DNA of 38,064 nucleotides from Planctomycetota bacterium (GTDB lineage: Bacteria > Planctomycetota > SZUA-567 > H5-PLA8), in assembly GCA_026184295.1 (NCBI GenBank), contig JAHCJK010000036.1, forward strand, positions 1-38,064. The letters run 5' to 3'. The notes below the pieces were generated by a model. The model was given only the letters and a program-made list of their open reading frames with translations, did no database searches and was not told the origin of the DNA. The first letter of the stretch is position 1, and the number at the start of each line of letters is the position of its first letter. Of the stretch, positions 1 through 6,945 are shown one piece after another. The translations under genes were made by a program, and so were the position numbers.

Positions 1-390
1 GACCTGGAAGCCCAGGACGTGCCCGGCGCGTGGAACGAACGTTTCCGCAAGCTGCTGGGCCTGAAGGTGCCCGACGACGCGCGCGGCTGCCTGCAGGACG
101 TCCACTGGAGCGGCGGCGGCATCGGGTACTTCCCCACGTACACGCTGGGCAACCTGTACGCGGCGCAGTTCCGCCACGCGGCCGACCGCGACCTGGGCGG
201 GCTGGACGACCTGATCGGGCGCGGCGACTTCAAACCGCTCAAGCAGTGGCTGAACCGCAAGGTCCACCGGCAGGGCATGCGCTTCCGCTCGAACGCGCTC
301 TGCACGTCGGTGACGGGCGAGTCGCTGAGCCACCGCTACCTGATGAACCACCTCTCGGACAAGTACGGCGAACTGTACGGGCTGGATTGA
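1..390 (+). CDS. Carboxypeptidase Taq (M32) family metallopeptidase, C-terminal part
   Basis: This is the last 129 codons of a gene that begins before the window; the frame is open from base 1. It carries the conserved C-terminal block of M32 carboxypeptidases, CLQDVHWSGGGIGYFPTYTL followed by GNLYAAQ, and ends with the usual LMNHLSDKYGELYGL-type tail. M32 enzymes are cytoplasmic metal-dependent carboxypeptidases that trim C-terminal residues from peptides. The HEXXH zinc motif lies upstream of the window and cannot be checked. The next gene starts 31 bases downstream on the same strand, so the two may be co-transcribed. The family assignment is firm; the substrate range is not inferable. Confidence 0.9.
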   Translation, partial: DLEAQDVPGAWNERFRKLLGLKVPDDARGCLQDVHWSGGGIGYFPTYTLGNLYAAQFRHAADRDLGGLDDLIGRGDFKPLKQWLNRKVHRQGMRFRSNALCTSVTGESLSHRYLMNHLSDKYGELYGLD

Positions 391-421
391 GGCCGGTCGG
401 CAAGGGCGCGGAGTCCCACGC

Positions 422-1618
422 GTGGCTCGCTACAGCGGCGAAGTGGTCTACCTGTACGCGTACGACGTGGCGTACGAGATGGCGCGCGCGCCCGTGCGCG
501 AACTGCTCGGCCAGCCGGCGGGGCAGTTCTCGGTCGATCCGTCGAAGCACGCGCCGCGCCAGCTCTTCTTCTACAAGCCGCAGATCGTGCGCCTGCCGCC
601 CGTCGAACGCCTGGGCCCCCACGGCGCCGTGCGCCTGGACCGCAGCGTCAAGGTCCTGCAGGTCGGCGCGGTCAGCATCACGGTGCGCGTGCCGTTCGCC
701 GTGGACCGCCTCGAAGACCTGGTCCCCTACCACGACCTGCGCTTCGGCAAGGACACGCTGAACGAGGAGATCGTGCGGCTGGCCGAGGACCTGCAGAAGG
801 AACTCGCGCCGTACTGCATCCGCCCCGCCAAGCAACTGCTCGAGGCCGAGGCCTACACGATCTTCTGCATCCAGGGCCCGCTCCCGCCGCCCGCGGGCCA
901 GGAACTCCCGGCGTCCGCCGAGACCTGGCTGCAGGAATACCGCCGTTCCATCGCCGCGCTGCTGACGCAGGAAGCCGAGGCCGTCCACCTTTCCGACCAG
1001 GAAGTGCTGGAATCGACGGGGCGCTACCTGAGCTACTACGACCGCGACCTGGCGGTGGTGGACTGGGACGCGGCGCTGCTGGTGGATCAGCCGCAGTACT
1101 TCGACGAGACCCTGTACATTCTGGAACTGGCCAACCTGCATCTCGCGGAACTGAAGGCCTACGACCGCTACCTCGACGAAGCCCTGGACCACTCGTACCG
1201 CGACCTGGGGCGCTCGCGGTTGCGCAGCAGCCGCGAGATGCTGCGCGAACTGCGCGTGATCCGCGTGGACCTGGCGCGCTTCAACGACGAGATGTCGAAC
1301 ATCGGCAAGTTCTTCGGGGACTGGCATCTGGCGCGCGTGTACGAATGCGTCGCCGGCCGCTTTCACCTCCAGGACTGGCAGAAGGCGATGGACGAGAAGT
1401 TGCGCACCTTGGACGATCTGTACGAGATGCTGCAAAGCGACCTGAACAACCGCTGGATGATGATCCTGGAAGTGACCATCGTCGTGCTCTTCGTTCTGGA
1501 CATTGCGCTACTTTTTCTCGGGAAGTACGCCGGACGCGAAAACGGGGTGCGCAATCGGGTTATCGGGCTAGTCCTTGGGGCGCTTGGAGTTGCCCGGCAG
1601 AGGGGTTTTTACGGCTGA
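422..1618 (+). CDS. RMD1/DUF155-like C-terminally anchored protein
   Basis: A 398-aa protein starting at GTG 422, with GGAG eight bases upstream. The N-terminal half is mixed alpha/beta and begins SGEVVYLYAYDVAYEM. The second half is helical, with a charged stretch (about 270-340) leading to one hydrophobic segment near residues 346-368 after NNRW. This plan (N-terminal domain, helical linker, one C-terminal membrane helix next to a conserved Asn-Arg-Trp region) matches the RMD1/YagE (DUF155) family, whose biochemical role is not settled in bacteria. The last 22 codons after the membrane segment use codons rare in the neighbours (CTA, AGG, GGA, CTT), so the tail may be a recent read-through extension. 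Family call is by architecture and is moderate; no catalytic residues can be pointed to. Confidence 0.6.
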   Translation: MARYSGEVVYLYAYDVAYEMARAPVRELLGQPAGQFSVDPSKHAPRQLFFYKPQIVRLPPVERLGPHGAVRLDRSVKVLQVGAVSITVRVPFAVDRLEDLVPYHDLRFGKDTLNEEIVRLAEDLQKELAPYCIRPAKQLLEAEAYTIFCIQGPLPPPAGQELPASAETWLQEYRRSIAALLTQEAEAVHLSDQEVLESTGRYLSYYDRDLAVVDWDAALLVDQPQYFDETLYILELANLHLAELKAYDRYLDEALDHSYRDLGRSRLRSSREMLRELRVIRVDLARFNDEMSNIGKFFGDWHLARVYECVAGRFHLQDWQKAMDEKLRTLDDLYEMLQSDLNNRWMMILEVTIVVLFVLDIALLFLGKYAGRENGVRNRVIGLVLGALGVARQRGFYG

Positions 1619-1626
1619 GGAAGTGC

Positions 1627-1655
1627 TTGACAGCAACCGTTTCTGGACCTAAGAC
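1627..1655 (+). promoter_or_regulatory. Candidate sigma-70 promoter for the Roadblock genes
   Basis: TTGACA at 1627-1632 is followed after 17 bases by TAAGAC (3 of 6 matches to the -10 consensus). It lies in a 165-base gap that is visibly less GC-rich than its surroundings and precedes the TPR-Roadblock gene by about 130 bases. The -35 is perfect and the -10 is poor, so this is a candidate only. Confidence 0.4.
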
Positions 1656-1783
1656 GGTAAGGCCATACCAAACAGGCGATTGCGGAAGGAATGCCTCCAG
1701 ACCAAAAAATACGTGCGTTAAGGAACATTGCGCATTAGGATGGCTTAATACCAGCATCGGGTAAGGAGAGCTAGCAAAGCCTT

Positions 1784-2914
1784 ATGGGCCTTTTCGACTT
1801 CCTCTTCGGTGCCAGCGGCAAGATCAAGAACCTGGAAGCGCAGCTTCGGGTTCGTCCCACGCCGCAGCTTTACCTGCAGTTGGCGGACGCCTACAAGGAG
1901 TCCGGCAACATGCAGAAGGCCGCACAGATCCTGAAATTGGGGGTCTCGCGCTTCCCCAGCGCCCCGGAGATCAGCCGGCGGCAGGCGGAAGCCGAGAAGG
2001 TGGAGCGCGAGAACGAGAAGCGCCGCCTGACCGACAAGATTCAGACCCATCCCAACCCGATCCTGTACGCGCGCCTGGCCGAACTCTACAAAGCCGACGC
2101 CGAAATCGAAAAGACGATCCAGATCTGCCAGGCCGGCATCAAGGCCTTCCCCAAGTACGGCGGCACGTACCTGGTGCTCGGCCAGATCTACATCGAGAAG
2201 CAGAAGTGGGACGAGGCGCTCTCGCAGCTTGAGAAGTCCGTCGAACTCGACAAGTACAACTACATGGCGCTGAAGCTGCTGGCGCAGGTCTACATGCAGG
2301 TGGGCCGCCCCGCCGACGCCGCGCGCAAGCTGGAAGACATCCTCTACTTCGCCCCCGGCGACGAAGCCATCCTCGAACTGCTCAAGAAGGCCCGCGAAGC
2401 CGCGGGCGTCCCGACGGCGGCCCCGGCCGACCAGTCGCAGATCTCGCGCGAAGCCGCGATCAGCGGCGGACGGCGCGCGGTGGACGGGACCTCGCCCAAC
2501 CGCAAGACGATCATGGTCGGGCGCCTGGCGGACCAGAAGGCCGGCACCGCGACCAGCATGCGCGACAAGGCGCTCAACGACGGCATCGCCTCGCTGCGCG
2601 GCGTCGAAGGCGTGCACGGCGCGATCCTGGTCGATCAGTTCGGCCTCGTGGTCGCGGCGAACCTGGACGCGACGATCGACGAAGGCCTGGCGGGCGCGCT
2701 GATCACGAACGTCTACCGCACGGCCAGCGGAAACTCGGTGAAGCTGGGCGTCGGCAACTTCGAAGAAGGCGTGATCGAAGGCGAGAGCGGGAACGTGCAC
2801 ATCGTCCAGTTCGGCGACATGATCCTGGCCGTCTTCGCGGCCACGAACGTCAAGATGGGCTTGCTCGAAAAGACCATCCGCGACTTCTCGATGGCCGTGC
2901 AGGAACGCCACTAA
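1784..2914 (+). CDS. TPR-Roadblock/LC7 fusion protein
   Basis: A 376-aa cytoplasmic protein. Residues about 25-205 hold TPR-type helical pairs, for example QLYLQLADAYKESGNMQKAA and ILYARLAELYKADAEIEKTI. A polar linker (about 206-255) follows, then a Roadblock/LC7 domain at about 259-376 (LNDGIASLRGVEGVHGAILV, then FGLVVAANLD). Roadblock domains dimerise and commonly regulate small Ras-like GTPases, as MglB does for MglA; TPRs bind partner proteins. The protein is thus probably a scaffold or regulator of a GTPase or polarity module (inference). AAGGAG lies 15 bases before the ATG, a rather long spacing. The second Roadblock gene begins 27 bases downstream, and no GTPase gene is visible in the window. 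Confidence 0.8.
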   Translation: MGLFDFLFGASGKIKNLEAQLRVRPTPQLYLQLADAYKESGNMQKAAQILKLGVSRFPSAPEISRRQAEAEKVERENEKRRLTDKIQTHPNPILYARLAELYKADAEIEKTIQICQAGIKAFPKYGGTYLVLGQIYIEKQKWDEALSQLEKSVELDKYNYMALKLLAQVYMQVGRPADAARKLEDILYFAPGDEAILELLKKAREAAGVPTAAPADQSQISREAAISGGRRAVDGTSPNRKTIMVGRLADQKAGTATSMRDKALNDGIASLRGVEGVHGAILVDQFGLVVAANLDATIDEGLAGALITNVYRTASGNSVKLGVGNFEEGVIEGESGNVHIVQFGDMILAVFAATNVKMGLLEKTIRDFSMAVQERH

Positions 2915-2941
2915 GCGTACGGAGCGGGCTACGGAGCAGGC

Positions 2942-3289
2942 ATGCGAGCGATCCTGACGCAGTTGAACAAAGTCCAGGGCGTACGCGGGTCGATGGTGAT
3001 CAACCGCGACGGCATCGTGGTCGCGGGCGAGTTCGCCGACGACGTGAACGAGCAGGGCATCGGCGCCGTGGCCTCTTCGCTGCTGACGGCCCTCGACGGC
3101 GCGGTGAAGCGCATCAACCTGGGCCGCATGACCCGTTTCGTGCTGACGGGCAACGAGAACAAGGCCGTGATCGTCGATACCGGCCCCGCCCTGCTGTTTG
3201 TGCTCCTCCAGCGCGATACCAACATGGGCCTGGTGAACGTGGAAATTCGCGATGCGGCCAAGCAGGTGGTGGAACAGGCCAAGATGTAG
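2942..3289 (+). CDS. Stand-alone Roadblock/LC7 domain protein (MglB-like)
   Basis: A 115-aa protein that is essentially one Roadblock/LC7 domain: an N-terminal helix (AILTQLNKVQGVRGSMVINR), the beta hairpin DGIVVAGEFADDVNEQGIGA, a central helix and a C-terminal helix AAKQVVEQAKM. The length is normal for MglB-type proteins. It follows the TPR-Roadblock gene by 27 bases on the same strand, so the two products are probably made together and may heterodimerise through their Roadblock folds (inference). Known homologues act as GTPase-activating or scaffold subunits. The sequence does not show which GTPase, if any, is the partner. Confidence 0.85.
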   Translation: MRAILTQLNKVQGVRGSMVINRDGIVVAGEFADDVNEQGIGAVASSLLTALDGAVKRINLGRMTRFVLTGNENKAVIVDTGPALLFVLLQRDTNMGLVNVEIRDAAKQVVEQAKM

Positions 3290-3501
3290 TCCGGGCCGCG
3301 CCGTCCCACTCGATTTTAGCCCACTTCCCCAAAACCCCCGTAGCGCGCACGCTGGGCGTGCCGTATCATCCGGCCATTCATGGAAGTTACATGTTTCCCG
3401 GCGCGCAGGCCTTGGCCTGGCGTCCCGCCGGCCCGATGCCCAGGATTCGTACGTGAAGCAGACTCCGACCGACTTCGACCGTTCCGACCGCGAGGGCAGG
3501 C

Positions 3502-5841
3502 ATGAACGCGCCCGCTGACGCGGCAGGCACCCTCGACCCGGCCGACCGCGATTACCGCACCGGGCCCAAGCTCGACGCGCAGGCGATGGACCGCATGGCG
3601 GGGCTCCGCCGCGCCGGCACGCAGTCGCCCACCTGGCGCGGCTGGGTGATCGGGCTGCTCTGCGTCGCCTTCCTCTCGCTTTCCACGCCGTACATCGAGA
3701 TGGTCCTGAACGGCAGCCTGCTGACCATGAACCTGCTGCCGGTCGGCCCGATGATCCTGCTGCTGATGCTGCTGATCGTCCAGACGGCGCTGCACGCGAT
3801 GGCGCCGCGCCTGGGGCTTTCGCGCGAGGACATGACGCTGGCGACGTGCATGGCGATGGTCAGCGCATCGCTTTCGGGCTACGGCTACGTCACCTACCTG
3901 ACCGGCGCGATGTCCGGGATGGCCCATGCCCGGGCGGAAAACCGCTGGAACGAGTACGTGATGCCGTACCTCAAGGACTGGATGGTCCCGCACGACCCCA
4001 TCGACAAGAACTCCGCCGACCCGCGCCCCATCGAATGGTTCCTGAACAGCGTGCCGCAGGGGCGCGAAGCGCCCTGGAGCGCCTGGATGGTCCCGTACGC
4101 GTATTGGGCGCTGATGGCCCTGTGCGTCTTCGGGATGATGTTCGCGGTCTGTTCGATCCTGCGCAAGCAGTGGGCCGACCGCGAGCGCCTGCCCTTCCCG
4201 CTCGAACAGGTGCCGCTGGAGATGATCGAAGGGATGCCGGGCACGCTGGAAAAGCGCCGGCCGTTCCTGCGCGACCCCATGGCGCTGCTGGGCATGGCCA
4301 TCCCGTTCACGCTGCATAGCTGGAACTCGCTCTCCAGCTACGTCAGCAACTGGCCCGAAATCCCCCTGCGCTTCCGCTACCTGAACATCAAGTACTTGAG
4401 CGAGCCGCCGTGGAAGGCCCTGGGGCCGCTGCACGTCTACATCTTCCCGGCCGTGATCGGGCTGACGTACCTGATCTCGCTCGAAGTCTCGTTCAGCATC
4501 TGGTTCTTTTACCTGATGATGAAGATCTGCGCGTTCGCCGCGGTGCAGATGGGCCTGGGGAGTTCGCACGAGGACTTTTACGACGTCGGCGGGCACAAGG
4601 GCTTCATGATCGACCAGGGCGGCGGCGCGCTGGTCTCGATGGTGCTCTTCGGGCTCTGGATGAGCCGCACGCACCTGGCGGACACGTTCCTGCGCGGCAT
4701 CGGCCTGCGCCCGATGGACGAGGAAGACGACGACGGGCTCTCGCCGCGCACCGCCCTGCTGCTCTTCACGGTTTCCTTCATCGGCGCGGTGATCTGGCTG
4801 GTGGCCGCCGGAATGGGCCTGGGGTTCGCCCTGCTGATCGTCGTCAGCCTGATGATCATCGTCACCGGGGTGACGCGCCTGGCGTGCGAAGGCGGACTCT
4901 TTTACGTCCAGTCGCAGATCTCGCCCGAGGAAATCCTCAACGTCGCCTTTACGCCCATGGGCCTGGGGCCGCACACCATCGTGCCGCTGGGCATGTGGAG
5001 CCGCATCTTCGTCTTCGACTGGGGCCGCACCTCGCCGATGCCTTCGATGATGCACGCGCTCAAGCTCTCGTCCGACCTGAAGGTCCGCAAGAAGCCGATC
5101 GTGGTCGGCATGGCGATCTCGCTGGTGCTGGCGCTGACGCTGGGCTTCTATTCCTTCATGAGCATGGCCTTCAAGATCGGCGCTCGGCAGTTCGAGGGCG
5201 GAAGTTCCTGGACGATGAACACGCTGCCCGAGGACGACTTCAAGCGCAGCGCGAACAAGGTGGCGCAGATCCTGGCCTACGACAGCGCGTACGACAAGAA
5301 CTTCGCCGAGATCGCCGTGGCGCAGAACGCGCTGAGCAAGGAGAACGCCGAGCGCGAACTGGCCGAGGCGTCCAAGCTGCGCAAGGAAGGACTGCGCGCG
5401 CGCCTGCCCGACCTGCTCGTCGAGAAGAACCTGATGACGCCGGAGAAGGCGCGCGAGATCGAACGCGGCAACGTCATCGTGCCGGACTCGCAGTTGCCGG
5501 CCAGCGCCGTGTACGACTTCAAGCGCATCTTCTGGCTCTTCCTGGGCGGCGTGCTGATGATCGTGTTCATGCTGCTGCGCACGCGCATCTTCTGGTGGCC
5601 GCATCCGATCGGCTACGTCACCTGGATGCATCCCGCGCCGATGGAGAAGCTCTGGTTTCCCATCTTCGTCGGCTGGTTCCTGAAGTGGGCGATCACGCAG
5701 TACGGCGGCTTCCGCGTGTACATGCTGCTGCGCCGCACGTTCATCGGGTTGGTCGTGGGCGAGATGGCCGCCGCCGGCTTCTGGATCGTCGTCGCCTGGG
5801 CCACCGGCAGCAAGGGCGCGTATCCGATTCATATCAACTGA
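3502..5841 (+). CDS. Polytopic membrane protein of the DUF6785/DUF6784 type (OPT-like)
   Basis: A 779-aa protein with about 12 or more hydrophobic segments, starting near residues 50, 77, 115, 195, 312, 415 and 530 and again in the last 110 residues. The N-terminal half has the block RKQWADRERLPFPLEQVPLE, and the middle has RLACEGGLFYVQSQ; both recall the large DUF6785/DUF6784 proteins of Planctomycetes and relatives, thought to resemble oligopeptide transporters. Residues about 564-668 form a charged, non-membrane insertion with a coiled-coil-like stretch (NALSKENAERELAEASKLR) and a small helical motif LPDLLVEKNLMTPEKAREIE. The start has only a weak purine tract upstream. Transport function and substrate are unknown. 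The gene appears to be monocistronic and runs straight into a repeat-borne terminator. Confidence 0.65.
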   Translation: MNAPADAAGTLDPADRDYRTGPKLDAQAMDRMAGLRRAGTQSPTWRGWVIGLLCVAFLSLSTPYIEMVLNGSLLTMNLLPVGPMILLLMLLIVQTALHAMAPRLGLSREDMTLATCMAMVSASLSGYGYVTYLTGAMSGMAHARAENRWNEYVMPYLKDWMVPHDPIDKNSADPRPIEWFLNSVPQGREAPWSAWMVPYAYWALMALCVFGMMFAVCSILRKQWADRERLPFPLEQVPLEMIEGMPGTLEKRRPFLRDPMALLGMAIPFTLHSWNSLSSYVSNWPEIPLRFRYLNIKYLSEPPWKALGPLHVYIFPAVIGLTYLISLEVSFSIWFFYLMMKICAFAAVQMGLGSSHEDFYDVGGHKGFMIDQGGGALVSMVLFGLWMSRTHLADTFLRGIGLRPMDEEDDDGLSPRTALLLFTVSFIGAVIWLVAAGMGLGFALLIVVSLMIIVTGVTRLACEGGLFYVQSQISPEEILNVAFTPMGLGPHTIVPLGMWSRIFVFDWGRTSPMPSMMHALKLSSDLKVRKKPIVVGMAISLVLALTLGFYSFMSMAFKIGARQFEGGSSWTMNTLPEDDFKRSANKVAQILAYDSAYDKNFAEIAVAQNALSKENAERELAEASKLRKEGLRARLPDLLVEKNLMTPEKAREIERGNVIVPDSQLPASAVYDFKRIFWLFLGGVLMIVFMLLRTRIFWWPHPIGYVTWMHPAPMEKLWFPIFVGWFLKWAITQYGGFRVYMLLRRTFIGLVVGEMAAAGFWIVVAWATGSKGAYPIHIN

Positions 5842-5842
5842 A

Positions 5843-5979
5843 CGGCAGGGGACAGGGATCAGGGGACAGGGATCAGAGGTCAGGGAAGGAGCAGCGCGAA
5901 CGCGCTGCTTTTTTTTGTTGAAAGGAAGGGCGGCGAAGCCGCTCCATCCCTGACCCCTGTCCCCTGATCCCTGACCCCT
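5843..5979. repeat. Dispersed iteron-palindrome repeat, copy 1
   Basis: Copy 1 of a repeat family seen three times in the window. It starts two bases after a stop codon with CGGCAGGGG, continues with 7-8 base iterons of the form GGGATCAG/GGGACAG, then a hairpin (AGCAGCGCG-AA-CGCGCTGCT), a T-rich spacer, a second hairpin (GGCGGCGAAGCCGC), and the complementary iterons TCCCTGACCCCTG... on the far side. The outer iterons pair with each other, so the whole unit can fold. Relative to copies 2 and 3 it is inverted as a block, which shows that the unit has defined, different ends. Confidence 0.85.
5890..5916 (+). terminator. Intrinsic terminator inside repeat copy 1
   Basis: A 9-bp stem (AGCAGCGCG/CGCGCTGCT) with an AA loop is followed by a run of T. 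It lies about 50 bases after the stop of the polytopic membrane protein gene and in the right orientation to end its transcript. The hairpin is part of the dispersed repeat, so here the repeat supplies the terminator. Confidence 0.7.
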
Positions 5980-6026
5980 AAAAAAAAAGAAACCGCCGGG
6001 CGCATGCCCGGCGGTCTCTTTTTTAT
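5980..6026. terminator. Bidirectional intrinsic terminator
   Basis: A GC-rich stem CCGCCGGGC-GCAT-GCCCGGCGG is flanked by an A tract on the left and a T tract on the right, so it can end transcripts from both sides. On the minus strand it sits directly after the CCA end of tRNA-Phe and is the obvious tRNA terminator. Confidence 0.85.
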
Positions 6027-6027
6027 A

Positions 6028-6103
6028 TGGTGCCAAGGGCCAGAATTGAACTGGCGACACCCACATTTTCAGTGTGGTGCTCTACCAACTGAGCTACCTT
6101 GGC
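6028..6103 (-). tRNA. tRNA-Phe (GAA)
   Basis: On the minus strand the cloverleaf is complete: acceptor GCCAAGG pairs with CCTTGGC, the D arm is GCTC...GAGC with loop AGTTGGTA, the anticodon stem is CCACA/TGTGG with loop CTGAAAA giving anticodon GAA, and the T stem is GCCAG/CTGGC with TTCAATT in the loop. Discriminator A and a genomically encoded CCA end it. It has its own promoter upstream and a terminator directly downstream, so it is a single-gene unit. Confidence 0.97.
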
Positions 6104-6128
6104 AGGATCGCCCGTCGAACGGGGAGCC

Positions 6129-6157
6129 ACCATACCCTTCGCCGGAAGGGCTGTCAA
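6129..6157 (-). promoter_or_regulatory. Sigma-70 promoter of tRNA-Phe
   Basis: Read on the minus strand, TTGACA (6157-6152) is followed by a 17-base spacer and TATGGT (6134-6129). Transcription would start near 6122, about 20 bases before the mature tRNA. The spacer contains a short inverted repeat (CCCTTC...GAAGGG). Confidence 0.85.
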
Positions 6158-6167
6158 GCGCGCCCGG

Positions 6168-6926
6168 CTACGGGGTTTGCGGGGATGGAGCTTTTTCTTC
6201 GGCGGGCTTTTCGGGCGCGGCGGGCACGGCGACTTCGCCGACGGTGAATTCGATGGGCGGCGTCTGGAGCGGCATCCCGTACGCGTTGATCGCGGCGATG
6301 TTCAGGCGGGCCTGCGTGCAATAGGAAAGCGGATCGTAGAGCACTTCGAGCCGGTAGACGCCGGGCTGGGTGAGTTCGTAGGGCGGCACCAGCGGGATCG
6401 GAAAGGCGAGCCTTTCGCCGGGCTGGATGACCGTGGTGAAATGGCGCAGGATGCGCGGGCCCATCGGGTTGTTCGGGAAGACGGGGGCCGCGAAGCCTTT
6501 GACCGGGCGCAGGCGTTCGGGCTTGCCCTTGCCGTCGGGGCCCAGGTACTGGAGGCGGATGTCGAGCAGCGCGGACGGCCAGGGCGTGTAAATCACCTGC
6601 GCGCCCATCGCGCCTTCGTTCGCGATCGAAAACTCCGCCGTGACCGGTTCCTGCCTGCCCGCCGCGCGTTCGGCCGAGAGCGCCGGGGGTTCGAGGCGGA
6701 CGGTGCCGAGCAGTTTGAGCTGCCTGGGCTGCTGGGGCGGCGGCGGTTGCGGAACCGTGGGATTGCGCGGCGGCGGCTTGGGCGAGCCGTCCTTGGCGTG
6801 AAATTCCGGCGAGACGAGCGGGCCGTAGTCGTGGTAATAGAAAAGATACAGGCCGTACAGCACCAGCGCGGTCAGCGGCACGCCGCAGAAGAGGATATAG
6901 AAGACCTGCCCGACCTTTTTCGCCAT
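6168..6926 (-). CDS. Membrane-anchored protein with proline-rich linker, unknown function
   Basis: A 252-aa protein. The start at 6926 was chosen because it begins MAKKVGQ, lies 19 bases after the kinase gene's stop, and avoids a long overlap with it. Residues about 6-30 form one membrane helix (signal anchor). A proline-rich linker follows (about residues 48-70, PKPPPRNPTVPQPPPPQQP), then a beta-rich domain that looks Ig-like (for example LLGTVRLEPPALSAE and TTVIQPGERLAFPIPLVPPY), and a Pro/Glu/Ala tail. The topology implies that the beta domain lies outside the cytoplasmic membrane. I do not recognise a named family. Linkage to the Ser/Thr kinase suggests that it acts with, or is phosphorylated by, that kinase (inference). 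Confidence 0.7.
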   Translation of the reverse strand: MAKKVGQVFYILFCGVPLTALVLYGLYLFYYHDYGPLVSPEFHAKDGSPKPPPRNPTVPQPPPPQQPRQLKLLGTVRLEPPALSAERAAGRQEPVTAEFSIANEGAMGAQVIYTPWPSALLDIRLQYLGPDGKGKPERLRPVKGFAAPVFPNNPMGPRILRHFTTVIQPGERLAFPIPLVPPYELTQPGVYRLEVLYDPLSYCTQARLNIAAINAYGMPLQTPPIEFTVGEVAVPAAPEKPAEEKAPSPQTP

Positions 6927-6945
6927 AGGCGGAACGATCTCCGGC

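Noticed and set aside
5843..5979. The iteron arrays as a CRISPR or replication-origin iteron set
   Set aside because: Units are only 7-8 bases, have no unique spacers of constant length and no cas genes nearby; no replication initiator or DnaA-box cluster is present.
3316..6066. A very long open frame on the minus strand (about 900 codons) opposite the polytopic membrane protein gene
   Set aside because: It is antisense to a gene with clear membrane helices and family blocks, is rich in Arg/His/Asp as expected for the complement of GC-rich codons, and runs through the repeat and the tRNA gene.
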